Part shown: positions 26,895 through 36,294 of the stretch, piece by piece
Layout: every line of letters begins with the position of its first letter
How positions within the stretch are numbered: the first letter of the stretch is position 1
DNA from: CAVRIA01 sp963721115
GTDB taxonomy: Bacteria; Desulfobacterota; Binatia; HRBIN30; CADEER01
Direction of reading: 5' to 3'
Assembly: GCA_963721115.1 (NCBI GenBank)
Contig: CAVRIA010000008.1
Coordinates: forward strand, 62,001-126,000
Length of the DNA: 64,000 nucleotides
Notes under the pieces: generated by a model
Told to the model about the DNA's origin: nothing
Databases searched by the model: none
The model's input: only the letters and a program-made list of their open reading frames with translations
Translations under genes and position numbers: made by a program

Positions 26895-28478
26895 TCAGCC
26901 CCCCTCCCTCCTCCTCAGCTCGACGCGGCGGATCTTGCCGCTCACGGTCTTGGGCAGCTCGTCGACGAACTCGATCTCGCGCGGGTACTTGTAGGGCGCG
27001 GTCACCCTCTTCACGTGCTCCTGCAGCTCGCGCACCAGTGGCGCGGAGCCCTCGACGCCGGGGCGCAGCCGGACGAAGGCTTTGACGATGGCGCCGCGCT
27101 CCGGGTGCGGCTTGGCCACCACCGCCGACTCCATCACCGCCGGGTGCTCGAGCAGCGCGCTCTCCACCTCGAACGGTCCGATGCGGTAGCCGGCGCTGAT
27201 GATGACGTCGTCGGCCCGCCCGACGAACCACAGGTAGCCGTCGCGGTCGCGGTAGGCGCGGTCTCCGGTCAGGTACCACTCGCCGCGCCGGCAGGCCTCG
27301 CTCTCCGCCGGGCTCTTCCAGTATTCGCGGAACAGCGAGGGCGGGTCTCCGCGCACCGCGAGATCGCCGGCCTCGCCGGCCGGCAGCTCCCGTCCGCCGT
27401 CGTCGATCACGCGCACGTCGTGTCCCGGGAAGGGCAGGCCCATCGCCCCCGGCCGGATCTCCATGCCCGGCAGATTGGCGACCAGGAGAATGCTTTCGGT
27501 CTGCCCGTAGCCGTCGTGGATCGTCGGTCCGAAGGCGTCGCGCCAGGCGTGGATGACCTCGGGGTTGAGCGGCTCGCCGGCGCCGGTACAGTGGCGCAGG
27601 TGCGGCAGGCGATGGCGCGACAGGTCCTCCTTGACCAGCATCCGGTACTCGGTAGGAGGCGCGCAGAAGACGCTCACCTCGTAGCGCTCGAGCAGCTCCA
27701 GCTCCTTCTGTGGATCGAAGCGGCCGTCGTACATCAGCACCGGCGTGCCGCAGTGCCAGGGACCGAACAGGACCCCGTATGCCGCCTTGGCCCAGCCGGT
27801 GTCGGAGGTCGTCCAGTGCAGGTCCTCGCGCCGCAGGTCGAGCCAGTACTGCCCGGTGTAGCGATGGGTCCAGGTGTAGGCGTGCGTGTGCAGAACCGCC
27901 TTGGGCTCCTTGGTGGTGCCCGAGGTGTAGAAGACGATGGCCGGCTCGTCGCTGCGGGTCGGCTCGGAATCGGCGGCGACGGCGGCGGAGCTCACCAGGG
28001 CGTCGAAGTCGTGCCAGCCGGCGGCGCGGTTGCTCACCGCGATGCGGACCGACAGCTCCGGGCAGTCGGCGCGCACCGACTCCACCAGGTCGACGTGATC
28101 CGCCGTCGTCACGACCGCGCGCGCGGCGCTGTGCCCGGCCCGGTAGGCGACGTCCTTGGCGCGCAGGCTGGTGGTGCACGGGATGGCGATCGCACCGGCG
28201 CGCAGCACGGCCAACATCGCCACCTGCCACTCGGGGATGCGGGGCAGCATCACCAGCACGGGATCGCCGCGGCGGACGCCGAGGGCGCTCAGGGCGTTGG
28301 CCAGCCGGCGGCTGGCGCGGCTGAAGTCCCAGAAGGTCCAGCGCGCCCGGCGGCCGGACTCGTCCTCCCAGTACAAGGCGGCGTGGCCGCGGTCGGCGGC
28401 GAAGCGGTCGACGACGTCGGTGGCGAAGTTGAAGCGCTCCGGTACGTGCCACTCGAAGCCGGTCTGCTCCCTGCTCAT
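26895..28478 (-). CDS. Acyl-CoA synthetase, medium-chain (MACS) type
   Basis: A 527-residue ANL-superfamily ligase. YTSGTTKEPKAVLHTH is the P-loop, WTTSDTGWAKAAYGVLFGPW and GYGQTES are typical of the medium-chain acyl-CoA/acetyl-CoA synthetase branch, TGDRAYRDRDGYLWFVGR is the A7/A8 hinge, and Lys in LPKTVSGKIRR is the A10 catalytic residue. The start (MSREQTGFEW) overlaps the stop of the ATP-grasp gene by four bases. It is the last gene of a three-gene minus-strand operon. It probably activates a carboxylic acid for the adjacent ATP-grasp enzyme or for lipid assembly; the substrate is unknown. Confidence 0.88.
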   Translation of the reverse strand: MSREQTGFEWHVPERFNFATDVVDRFAADRGHAALYWEDESGRRARWTFWDFSRASRRLANALSALGVRRGDPVLVMLPRIPEWQVAMLAVLRAGAIAIPCTTSLRAKDVAYRAGHSAARAVVTTADHVDLVESVRADCPELSVRIAVSNRAAGWHDFDALVSSAAVAADSEPTRSDEPAIVFYTSGTTKEPKAVLHTHAYTWTHRYTGQYWLDLRREDLHWTTSDTGWAKAAYGVLFGPWHCGTPVLMYDGRFDPQKELELLERYEVSVFCAPPTEYRMLVKEDLSRHRLPHLRHCTGAGEPLNPEVIHAWRDAFGPTIHDGYGQTESILLVANLPGMEIRPGAMGLPFPGHDVRVIDDGGRELPAGEAGDLAVRGDPPSLFREYWKSPAESEACRRGEWYLTGDRAYRDRDGYLWFVGRADDVIISAGYRIGPFEVESALLEHPAVMESAVVAKPHPERGAIVKAFVRLRPGVEGSAPLVRELQEHVKRVTAPYKYPREIEFVDELPKTVSGKIRRVELRRREGG

Positions 28479-29482
28479 ATGCGGCGGGTCATGGCCTGCG
28501 GCGTCGGCGCGGTCAAGATCTCGGCGATGAAGTCGTCGAGGTCGAAGGTGTGCCTGTACTCGGGCAGACCCTTGAAGCTGCGGTCGATCATCATGTGGGG
28601 ACCGTCGGTGTCGACCGCGAGGGCGTAGGGGCCCTCGCTGCCGGTGCGCACCAAGTCGACGGCGCCGATGCGTACGCCGAGCACCTCGGCGGCGCGCATG
28701 GCGAGCTTGCGAGCCGCGGTGCTGGCGTCCGGCAGAAGCCGGTAGCGGGCACCGAACGCCACGTTGACGATGAAGTCCGACGGCCGGCGCACGCGCTCGC
28801 GGTAGCGCTCGGTCCAGAACACGAGCTGGCTGTCGACGATGTACGCGCGCAGCATCTGCGCCGGCCTCAGCACGCCGCCGCGGCCTACGTCGGCGACCAG
28901 CCTCTGCAGATAGAAAGGCGGCGGGCAGGTCAGCACTCCGTGCTCCAGGCGGCGCCTCTCCCCCGCCGCGAGCTCGACGAGGTAGCGGCGCCCGAACGCC
29001 TCGCCGGCGATGGTGCCCTGGTCGGCGGCGAACACGACCAGGTGCCCCTGCCCGGCGCACGAGCGCGGCTCTTTGAGGATGGCGTAGCCGTGCTCGCGGA
29101 CGAAGTCCCGGGCCTCGGCGGGATCGGAGGTGATCAGGGTGGCCGGCATGGCGACGCCTCGCTCGAGCAGCCGGGAGGTGGTGGCGATCTTGTCCCAGCA
29201 CAGCTCGTGCGCCGCCAGCGAGTTGACCAGCACGGCCTCCGGGAAGAGGAGCCGCAAGAGCGCCGCCGGCGCGGCGGGGAGCTCGGGAGACAGCGAGGCG
29301 GGGACGTCGAAGGGCAGCACGTACAGGCGCTCGACCTCGCGCCACGGCCGGCGCGCCGCCACCAACTCCTCGATCGTCACGGGCGTGACCTCGACGCCCC
29401 GCCGCGCCGCGGCGCGGACCAGATCCGCGACCACCGGCTCGACGAAGGGCGCCGCGGTCTTGCCATAGAGGCAGGCGATCAT
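28475..29482 (-). CDS. ATP-grasp (RimK-like) ligase
   Basis: A 335-residue protein; start MIACLYGKTAAP chosen because similarity to ATP-grasp proteins begins there. An N-terminal alpha/beta domain is followed by the grasp segments VNSLAAHELCWDKIATTSRLL, YAILKEPRSCAGQGHLV (nucleotide-binding Lys) and RAYIVDSQLVFWTERY. In the metal site the usual E-x-N is altered to AVDTDGP near the end, so catalysis may differ from RimK. It sits 13 bases after the trypsin/PDZ gene and overlaps the acyl-CoA synthetase. ATP-grasp ligases join a carboxylate to an amine or thiol through an acyl phosphate. An amide-forming role in this operon is inference. Confidence 0.7.
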   Translation of the reverse strand: MIACLYGKTAAPFVEPVVADLVRAAARRGVEVTPVTIEELVAARRPWREVERLYVLPFDVPASLSPELPAAPAALLRLLFPEAVLVNSLAAHELCWDKIATTSRLLERGVAMPATLITSDPAEARDFVREHGYAILKEPRSCAGQGHLVVFAADQGTIAGEAFGRRYLVELAAGERRRLEHGVLTCPPPFYLQRLVADVGRGGVLRPAQMLRAYIVDSQLVFWTERYRERVRRPSDFIVNVAFGARYRLLPDASTAARKLAMRAAEVLGVRIGAVDLVRTGSEGPYALAVDTDGPHMMIDRSFKGLPEYRHTFDLDDFIAEILTAPTPQAMTRRI

Positions 29483-29495
29483 GACCGGGGCGGCC

Positions 29496-30395
29496 TCAGG
29501 CGAAGAACTCTTCCGCGTCGGTCCCCTCGACGGAGATCTCCCGGACGTTGTTGTTGCGGAACACCTGAAAACGGATCGCCTCGCCGGGGCGGTGCGCCCA
29601 CAGGTGCTCGTAAAGGGTGCGCCGGTCGTGCACCTCGACGCCGTCGACACTCAGGACCACGTCGCCCGGTTTGAGCCCGGCGCCCTCGGCGGGACCGTCG
29701 GGAAGAACGCCGGCGACGACGACGTGGTTGCGCAGCACGTGGCAGTAGAGGCCCACCCAGGCGCGCGGCGGTCGCGTCACGCGCCGCCCGTACTGCAGCA
29801 GCTCGTCCCGATGCTCGAAGAAGAGCTCCACCGGGATGGCCAGAGTGAAGCGCCCGACCTCGTTGAAGTCGAGCGACACGACGCCGACCAGCTTGCCCTG
29901 GTTGGAGAACAGGGCGCCGCCGCCGAGACCGGGGTTCATCGCCGTCGCGATGATGCTGCGCTCGAGCCTGTACTCCCAGAAGGCGTCGAACGCTTCTAGG
30001 GAGAAGACCGCGCCGCTGTTCACCCGCCGCCCGCTGTTGCCCGACGACGCCAGGATGAAGACCTCCTGCCCGGGGTGCAGGTCGGCGGGTGCCGCCGCCT
30101 GAGCCGCCAGGTAGGGGCCGCCGGGGATCTTGATCGCCGCCAGGCCGCTGTAGAAGTCCTGCGCGACGAGGTCGGCGCTGACGATGCTGCCGTCGGGCAG
30201 GGTCGCTTCGATCTTGTCGGCGCCGAGAACGACGTAGTTGACGGTGAGGACGATTCCGCTGCCGTCGACGATCGTGCCCGACCCCATGCGGTCCGTGCCC
30301 AGGATGCCGGCCGAGGGGTGCCCGGCGGGGACGCCGACCTGTAGACTGACGCTGGTCGGAAGCACCGAGTGGAGCAACGAGACGGATGCGTTCAT
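29496..30395 (-). CDS. HtrA-like trypsin fold plus PDZ protein lacking the catalytic triad
   Basis: A 299-residue S1C-family protein without an evident signal peptide. The trypsin fold (MGSGTIVDGSGIVLT at 37-51) and a C-terminal PDZ domain (VLPDGPAEGAGLKPGDVVLS, 230-249) are intact, but all three catalytic positions are changed. His of TNNHVV is Tyr54 (TVNYVV), Asp of TDLAV is Gly84 (SGLAA) and Ser of GNSGG is Gly158 (GLGGG). It is therefore a pseudoprotease, more likely a peptide-binding scaffold. It is the first gene of an operon with the ATP-grasp and acyl ligase genes and divergent from pabB. Alignment of the triad columns is by eye. Confidence 0.8.
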   Translation of the reverse strand: MNASVSLLHSVLPTSVSLQVGVPAGHPSAGILGTDRMGSGTIVDGSGIVLTVNYVVLGADKIEATLPDGSIVSADLVAQDFYSGLAAIKIPGGPYLAAQAAAPADLHPGQEVFILASSGNSGRRVNSGAVFSLEAFDAFWEYRLERSIIATAMNPGLGGGALFSNQGKLVGVVSLDFNEVGRFTLAIPVELFFEHRDELLQYGRRVTRPPRAWVGLYCHVLRNHVVVAGVLPDGPAEGAGLKPGDVVLSVDGVEVHDRRTLYEHLWAHRPGEAIRFQVFRNNNVREISVEGTDAEEFFA

Positions 30396-30485
30396 GCCTG
30401 CTTTCGACCTGAACCCGGCGGGACGTGTTGCATGCCCTCGGGGCGGTGGGTAGATAAGTCTGTCGATTGAAAAAGCAGGAATCCC

Positions 30486-31856
30486 ATGCCGACGCAAGAA
30501 GTCGCCAGCGCTGTGCGTCCCGCGACGTTGCTGCGAGTGGCAGATCGAAGGCCCGGCGCGGTCCTGCTCGACGGCGGCGGGCCCCGTTCGTGGGGAGACG
30601 GCGGCGTGCTCTACGCGGACTCGCCGTGCGCCACGCTGGAAGTCCTGCCCTCCGGTTGGGGGCGCTGGTGCCGCGGCGCCTCGGTGCAATGGCGCCAGGA
30701 CTGTCCGCTGCGCCAGTGGCAGGACTTCGCCGACGGGGCCGCGTCCGCGCTGCCGGTGAAGGCGGACCCGGCCGCCGCCGGTATCCTCACCGTTCTCAGC
30801 TACGATCTGAAGCACTGGATCGAGCGTCTGCCGCGACGGCTGCCCTGGCCCGAGACCCCGGTGCTGTACAGTGCCGTGTACGACTGGCGGTACACGGCCA
30901 GCTACCGCGACGGGAGCGCCAGCATTGCGGCCGGGTCGCCGCAGGATCTGCGGGCGCGCTTGCACTGGTACGAGGAGAGCGCGGCCGGAGCACGCGCCGC
31001 GGCGCCCGCTCCCTGGCGGGCGCGCTGCCCGAAGCCGCGCATGAGCAGGGCCGAATACCTGCGCATGATCGAACGGGCGCGGGAGTACATCGCCGCCGGC
31101 GACGTGTATCAGGTGAACCTGGCGCAGAGCTTCGAGCTGCCCGGTCCGCCGCCCGACGCGGCGGCGCTGTTCGAGGCCTGGTGCGGGGCGTATCCGATGC
31201 CCTTTGCCGCATTCGTTGACGGCGGCGACTGGATTGCCGTATCGAATTCACCGGAATGTCTCCTGGCCGTAGAAGCCGAGCACGTCGCCACCTATCCGAT
31301 CAAGGGAACGCGCCGTCTGGCCGGCGGCGAAGGTGCGCCGGACATGGCGGAGCAGCTATGCCGCGATCCCAAGGAGCGCGCCGAGCACGTCATGATCGTG
31401 GACCTCGAGCGCAACGATCTCGGTCGCGTCTGCCGGCCGGGCACCGTCGAGGTGGCCGACTTCGCCGCGGTGTCCTCGTATCCGCTGCTCCTCCACATGG
31501 TCTCGGAGGTACGCGGCCGGTTGCGGGCCGGAACGCCGCTGGTCGAGGTGCTGCGCGCCACCTTTCCCGGCGGGTCGATCACCGGCGCGCCGAAGATCCG
31601 CGCCATGCAGATCATCGAGGAGCTGGAACCGGCGCCGCGGGGGCTGTACACGGGAAGCATCGGATGGACCGATCTGAACGGGCACGGCCATTTCAACATC
31701 GCGATCCGCACCGCGGTGTCGAACGCGGCGGGTCTGGTCTACCATGCCGGCGGCGGCATCGTTGCGGACTCCGAACCGCAGCGTGAGTACGAAGAGACCA
31801 TGTTGAAGTCGGAGACCCTGTTTCGGGCACTCGCCAAGCTCGGGGAGAGAGCATGA
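30486..31856 (+). CDS. pabB: Aminodeoxychorismate synthase component I
   Basis: Folate pathway enzyme that aminates chorismate to 4-amino-4-deoxychorismate. It has 456 residues. Chorismate-binding motifs: YIAAGDVYQVNLAQSF, PIKGTRR, HVMIVDLERNDLGRVC, FPGGSITGAPKIRAMQIIEELE and the end GGGIVADSEPQREYEET. The PIKGTRR form (with Lys) is diagnostic of PabB versus TrpE. It overlaps pabC by four bases (ATGA) and starts 90 bases from the divergent trypsin/PDZ gene. The glutaminase partner pabA is not in the window. Confidence 0.93.
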   Translation: MPTQEVASAVRPATLLRVADRRPGAVLLDGGGPRSWGDGGVLYADSPCATLEVLPSGWGRWCRGASVQWRQDCPLRQWQDFADGAASALPVKADPAAAGILTVLSYDLKHWIERLPRRLPWPETPVLYSAVYDWRYTASYRDGSASIAAGSPQDLRARLHWYEESAAGARAAAPAPWRARCPKPRMSRAEYLRMIERAREYIAAGDVYQVNLAQSFELPGPPPDAAALFEAWCGAYPMPFAAFVDGGDWIAVSNSPECLLAVEAEHVATYPIKGTRRLAGGEGAPDMAEQLCRDPKERAEHVMIVDLERNDLGRVCRPGTVEVADFAAVSSYPLLLHMVSEVRGRLRAGTPLVEVLRATFPGGSITGAPKIRAMQIIEELEPAPRGLYTGSIGWTDLNGHGHFNIAIRTAVSNAAGLVYHAGGGIVADSEPQREYEETMLKSETLFRALAKLGERA

Positions 31857-32797
31857 AAGAGAAGGAAAGGTACGTCTACCTGAACGGTCGCATTCTTTCC
31901 GCGGCGCGCGCCTCGGTCAGCGTCTTCGATCGCGGCCTGCTCTACGGCGATGGTCTCTTCGAGACCATGCGCGCCTACAAGGGCGTCGTCTTCGCCATCG
32001 AGCAGCACTTGGATCGCCTGCGGCAGTCCTCGCAGGTTCTGGGCATCGCGGTTCCCGACCGGGACTGGCAGGAGGAGATCACTGAGCTGCTGGTGCGCAA
32101 CGGGCAGCTCGACGTCGACACCTGGGTGCGCCTGACCGCCACGCGCGGGCCCGGCGAGCCGACGGTGCTGCCGCCCGAGCCGCCGCCGCGACCGACGACC
32201 ATCATTCTCAGCCGCCCGGTCGACAGTCAGCTTCCCGACATGCAGAAGAACGGCATCACCGTCTCGTTGCTCCCCTACTCGTGCCAGGGCTTCATTCCCG
32301 AGCACAAGACGCTCAACTACCTGCCCGGCGTGGTCGGCAAGGTGCTCGCGACGCGCCACGGCGCCTACGAGGGGCTCTTCGTGCGCCGCGACGACCACCT
32401 GACCGAGGGTACGACGAGCTCGCTCTTCGTCGTCCGTGGAGACGAGCTGTGGACGACTCCGGTCGGGGGCATTCTGCCGGGTGTGACGCGGCATCTGATC
32501 ATCGACCTCGCGGTCGGCGCCCGGATTCGCGTCGTCGAGCGCGAGATGATGCCCCGCGACCTGCTGACGGCGGACGAGGCTTTCCTCACCTCGTCGGTGA
32601 TCGAGGTCATGCCGATTGCGCAGGTGGACCAGAGCCGCGTCGGAACCGGGCAACCCGGGGCGATGACGCGCAAGCTGCAGAAGCTGTACCGCGCCAGCGT
32701 CGATCGCTACCTGAAGAACGCCCGCCGGCGCGTCAGGCCCGCTTCGCCCGCGCCGCACAAGAGCCGCCGCCGGACCTCGTCCGCCGCCAGGACCTGA
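31853..32797 (+). CDS. pabC: Class IV aminotransferase, probable aminodeoxychorismate lyase
   Basis: PLP enzyme of fold type IV with the catalytic Lys in PEHKTLNYLPGV (about residue 152), the N-terminal VSVFDRGLLYGDGLFETMRA and the phosphate-binding TEGTTSSLFVV. D-amino-acid and branched-chain aminotransferases share the fold, but translational coupling to pabB (ATGA) argues for the lyase that releases 4-aminobenzoate and pyruvate. The last ~30 residues form a basic Arg/Pro/Ser tail not seen in typical PabC. Confidence 0.85.
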   Translation: MKEKERYVYLNGRILSAARASVSVFDRGLLYGDGLFETMRAYKGVVFAIEQHLDRLRQSSQVLGIAVPDRDWQEEITELLVRNGQLDVDTWVRLTATRGPGEPTVLPPEPPPRPTTIILSRPVDSQLPDMQKNGITVSLLPYSCQGFIPEHKTLNYLPGVVGKVLATRHGAYEGLFVRRDDHLTEGTTSSLFVVRGDELWTTPVGGILPGVTRHLIIDLAVGARIRVVEREMMPRDLLTADEAFLTSSVIEVMPIAQVDQSRVGTGQPGAMTRKLQKLYRASVDRYLKNARRRVRPASPAPHKSRRRTSSAART

Positions 32798-32818
32798 GAC
32801 TCGCCGGCCCATCCCCGA

Positions 32819-35032
32819 ATGCCGGTCGTGAGCGAGGCTCGGGGCCTTCGTGATTCTCTGGGCGGGGCGCTGCTCGTCCTCCTGGTGACGTGCCTTGCGC
32901 AGCCCGCCCTGGCGAGACGGTGTCCCTTCGGGATCTCGCCGGAGACGGCACGGCGGTTTTTCGACCAGGTGAAGAAGGTCGATCTCCCCGAGGGGTACCG
33001 TTTCGAAGGTTTGTCGACGAGCAAGACCGAGATGGCGGTTCTCTGGTCCCTGCATGGCAGGGTATGCCCGCTCGTTCCGGTCATCATCGAGGGCTGCACG
33101 CCGCTGCTCGGACTGCCCACTTTCCAGCTCGCAGCACCGCCCGAGTTTTCCGCCAGCTGTCCCGGGCTGGACGAGGTCGTGAAGGACCTTTCGCGCCGCC
33201 TGCCTGCGGAGCATCTCGCCGGTTTCTCCCATGCGCCCGTCGCCGTGACGCTGGCGTTGGGCGTCATGTGGGTCGTCTTCGCCGCACTGCTCTTCGACCG
33301 CGATCGTCTGTGGCGCTGTCGCAGGCCCTCGACTGGCGCGCCGCCCGGTCCCCATCGCAAGCGCACCGAAAGCCGCGCGCCGCCGGCGTCGCTGCTCGCG
33401 CTCTTCTGCTTCTCGCTGCTGCTGAACTGGTCGCTGTCGTCGGGTGGACCGGGCGATCTCCGCCTGAATCTGGCCGCCGTCTGGTCCCCGGAACTGGAGC
33501 TCCGCTGGGGTCCGGCGCCGATCGCCCTCTTTCGTCTCTTGGCGTTCGCCCTGGGAGGCATTCGGGACACCCAGATCATCTGGTCCAATCTCATTCTCGG
33601 GAGCCTCGTTCCCATTTTGCTCTATGGCATCGTCTCGGAGCTCGGGGTGGATGAGCCGGCCGCGCTGCTGGCGGCCTTCGTGGTAGCCGCCCATCCGTTG
33701 CTGATCGCTTTTTCGGGCGTCTTGGGGCGCCAGCCGGCGTACATGTTCGCGGCGTGCGGTTCGACCTTGGCGTTGATCGTCTTTCTGAGGAGCGGCAGGT
33801 GGGGTCCCTTCATCGCGTTCCTTCTCGGAGCCATTCTCTCGACCACTTCGCGTCCCGAGGGCGCCCAGGTGCTGATCCTGTATGCGGCGGTTCTGCTCGC
33901 GACTTGCGATTGGAAGCTCGTCAATCCCGCGTCGAGGTTCGCCGGGACAGGGCATACCGACCCCACGGAGAGCGGCCGCGCCGAGTCGATCGCCGGCGGC
34001 CCTGCCTGGCCAGCGCGTCGCCGGGCGCAAATTGCAGCGGTGCTCGCGCTGGCCCTTCTCGTACCGCTCGCCTTCGCGTACGCCGGTCACGTCTTGGAGT
34101 CGAAGCCCCCCGGTCGCGGGAGTGCGTTCACCGGTCGGATTCCGCTGTTGTGGACCATTCTGTTCGACCGCGATTTCACACCGCTCGCCTGGATCGTCGC
34201 CTGGACGTTGGGGCTCGTGCTCGGCATTCGACGGCGCGCCGCCTGGGTGGCGTTGTTGGTCCTGCTCGGGCTGGACTTCCTGTGGAAGTGGACCGGCGTC
34301 TATCACATGTTCGTCGGTCACGTGCGGCAGGTGGCCAGCTCGCGGTACGAATCGATTCTCCTGATTCCGTTTGCGATCGGGATGGGGCTTCTGATTCAGG
34401 CCTTCCTCGAGACGCGCACTTGGCTGAAGGTCGGCCTCGCCGCCGTCTTCGTCGCGTTCACGGCCGTGACGTGGCGGGGACCATACGAGACGCTGCTCGA
34501 GCCCTTCACGGTCGACCACGAGTATCGGTTCCTCGAGCGTTACGCCTTGACGCTGCCACCGCACGCCCGTCTCTACGTCTTCGACTCACCGATTGATGAC
34601 ATCGGGTTCCTCGACGCGAACCTGGTCGGACAGTTCGCCGGCAGCCCGGTGAGCGTCGGGGCCTGGAGCGACCGGAACTGCAACGATCTGCTCGGCGATC
34701 CGTTGCAGACGTACCTGTACATTGGCTCGTCCTGTGCCGAGCTGGTCGACTCTGCGGAACGTCCGCTGCCATCCAATTACGCGGACTGGATGCGGAGCTG
34801 CGCAGCCATGCGCGCGCGGGTGAGCAGCGATCCTGTGGAGATGATCGACGTCCCGGCTCACAAGATGTCCTGGTACGACTTCAGGGACGCCACCGTGCGT
34901 CTGGCTCTGTACCGGTTGAAAGATCCGTCGATCTGCCCCCTCGGCCCGAGCTACCCGTGGCGAGCGCGGGATTCTCGTGCGCAAGATCAACAACGTCGCG
35001 GTCCTGCGAAAAGACCGCGGCCTCGTGCATAG
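32819..35032 (+). CDS. Large multi-pass membrane protein, GT-C glycosyltransferase-like
   Basis: A 737-residue integral membrane protein starting with a signal-like helix (LGGALLVLLVTCLAQPALA). After a ~110-residue Cys-containing extracytoplasmic domain there are about ten hydrophobic helices (about residues 130-500), then a soluble C-terminal domain (TLPPHARLYVFDSPIDDIGF). This layout is that of dolichyl-phosphate-mannose-type (GT-C) transferases such as ArnT/PMT, but no clear DE-type motif is visible. It follows pabC by only 21 bases, yet a functional link is unlikely. The substrate is not known. Confidence 0.6.
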   Translation: MPVVSEARGLRDSLGGALLVLLVTCLAQPALARRCPFGISPETARRFFDQVKKVDLPEGYRFEGLSTSKTEMAVLWSLHGRVCPLVPVIIEGCTPLLGLPTFQLAAPPEFSASCPGLDEVVKDLSRRLPAEHLAGFSHAPVAVTLALGVMWVVFAALLFDRDRLWRCRRPSTGAPPGPHRKRTESRAPPASLLALFCFSLLLNWSLSSGGPGDLRLNLAAVWSPELELRWGPAPIALFRLLAFALGGIRDTQIIWSNLILGSLVPILLYGIVSELGVDEPAALLAAFVVAAHPLLIAFSGVLGRQPAYMFAACGSTLALIVFLRSGRWGPFIAFLLGAILSTTSRPEGAQVLILYAAVLLATCDWKLVNPASRFAGTGHTDPTESGRAESIAGGPAWPARRRAQIAAVLALALLVPLAFAYAGHVLESKPPGRGSAFTGRIPLLWTILFDRDFTPLAWIVAWTLGLVLGIRRRAAWVALLVLLGLDFLWKWTGVYHMFVGHVRQVASSRYESILLIPFAIGMGLLIQAFLETRTWLKVGLAAVFVAFTAVTWRGPYETLLEPFTVDHEYRFLERYALTLPPHARLYVFDSPIDDIGFLDANLVGQFAGSPVSVGAWSDRNCNDLLGDPLQTYLYIGSSCAELVDSAERPLPSNYADWMRSCAAMRARVSSDPVEMIDVPAHKMSWYDFRDATVRLALYRLKDPSICPLGPSYPWRARDSRAQDQQRRGPAKRPRPRA

Positions 35033-35092
35033 CTCGCTTCACGTGCGCTGCGGGCACGGCCTTGGCAAGCCGAGCTACTCCTTCGAGGGCTC

Positions 35093-36199
35093 ATGCTCCA
35101 CTTGCGTCATCTCTCGATCGTCGGCCTGCTGCTGCTCGCAGCCGCTCCGGCACGTGGCGACCATGGCATCGGCACCGATCTGACCTCGCTCAACCTCTGC
35201 CTGTACGGCGACTGCGAGGCGCGCGGTAGCTATGCCGCCGACCCCTACGGTCTCTACAATCCGGGGATTCTCACCGTCGGCTCGCTCGAGCACCTGCCGC
35301 GTGGCGTGATCGTGAGCGGCAGCTACTTCGATCTCGGCATCGGCGGGATCGACAGCGATATCGGCACGGGCGTGTTGACCTTCGCGTACACGCCGGTCGC
35401 GTTTCAGGTCGCCGTCGGCTACGGCGAGGCACACGGCGCCGTACGTCGGTTGCCCGGCGTCGACATGAGCTTTCGTACCCGCGCCGTGCGCCTCGCCGCC
35501 GGGGTCGACGCCGAACGAGTCTTCGGCGTTCGGGGGCTTTCGCTCGGGCTCGCCGGCGTCGTGCCCGGCATGCACAGCGATCTGCGACTGAAGGCGGCGG
35601 GCTCGACCTTCGTCGAGTCGACGGAAACCCGCGAGGTCGAGATCATCCCCGGCGTGCACTGGCGCGGCGGCGACCGATACTGGTTCATGGCGGGGGCTTT
35701 TCTCGACGCGGTGCGCAACGGGGTGAAAGCGAACGGCCTCGACCCGGAGAGCGGCACCCCGCTGCACCGTTCCGGCACGACCAATGCGTGGTTTGCGCGC
35801 GTCGGCACCAGCATTCTGCCCTTCGTGCCGCTCGGGCTCGCCGACGGCGAGTCGCCGCGCGCCGAGTGGTTGGGTTGGCTGCGACTCGGGATCGACGTCG
35901 AGTACCGCAACATCTCGGTGCCGGACGAGGGGGGCGACAGTGCCACGATCGCCTACTTCGGCGCCGATGGGATGTTGCTGCCCGACGCCTACAACCCGCT
36001 CGCGGATTGGGTACGCCCGTGGATCCTCGGCGGCGTCGACACGCGGGGCGGTTGGGGCGCCGGGCTGGGAGCGTACGGGCGCGGCCTGCTGCGAGCCGTC
36101 GGCTGCAACGCGGCCGTCTCGTCGCGCCCCATCACCCAATACCTCGGTAACCGCGTCGAGGCGCTCGCCTTCACCTGCAGCGTCATGGTGCCGCTGTGA
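35093..36199 (+). CDS. Secreted protein, possible outer-membrane beta-barrel
   Basis: A 368-residue protein with a signal peptide (HLSIVGLLLLAAAPARGD). The rest has alternating hydrophobic strands with aromatic girdle residues (GVIVSGSYFDLGIGGID, GVLTFAYTPVAFQVAVGYGE, RYWFMAGAFLDAV, WLRLGIDVEYRNIS), consistent with a 12-14-strand barrel, and two Cys pairs. No name can be given. It is separated from the upstream GT-C-like gene by 60 bases and may be a periplasmic beta-rich protein instead. Confidence 0.55.
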   Translation: MLHLRHLSIVGLLLLAAAPARGDHGIGTDLTSLNLCLYGDCEARGSYAADPYGLYNPGILTVGSLEHLPRGVIVSGSYFDLGIGGIDSDIGTGVLTFAYTPVAFQVAVGYGEAHGAVRRLPGVDMSFRTRAVRLAAGVDAERVFGVRGLSLGLAGVVPGMHSDLRLKAAGSTFVESTETREVEIIPGVHWRGGDRYWFMAGAFLDAVRNGVKANGLDPESGTPLHRSGTTNAWFARVGTSILPFVPLGLADGESPRAEWLGWLRLGIDVEYRNISVPDEGGDSATIAYFGADGMLLPDAYNPLADWVRPWILGGVDTRGGWGAGLGAYGRGLLRAVGCNAAVSSRPITQYLGNRVEALAFTCSVMVPL

Positions 36200-36294
36200 A
36201 CCTCGGCAATCCGCGCCGACGCGCGCGGGTGTAAGGAGCCAATCCGGGCGAGGGGAGAGGAACACTCTGAACACGCGCCCCGTCTGGAAAATGA

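Noticed and set aside
13005..28478. Aryl-polyene / flexirubin cluster
   Set aside because: Acyltransferases, GT2, ACP and ligase are reminiscent, but ketosynthases, dehydratases, ammonia lyase, LolA-type protein and MMPL exporter are all missing from the window.
31739..34564. 941-codon minus-strand open frame
   Set aside because: It is antisense to pabC and the GT-C-like gene, which both have recognisable motifs and good starts.
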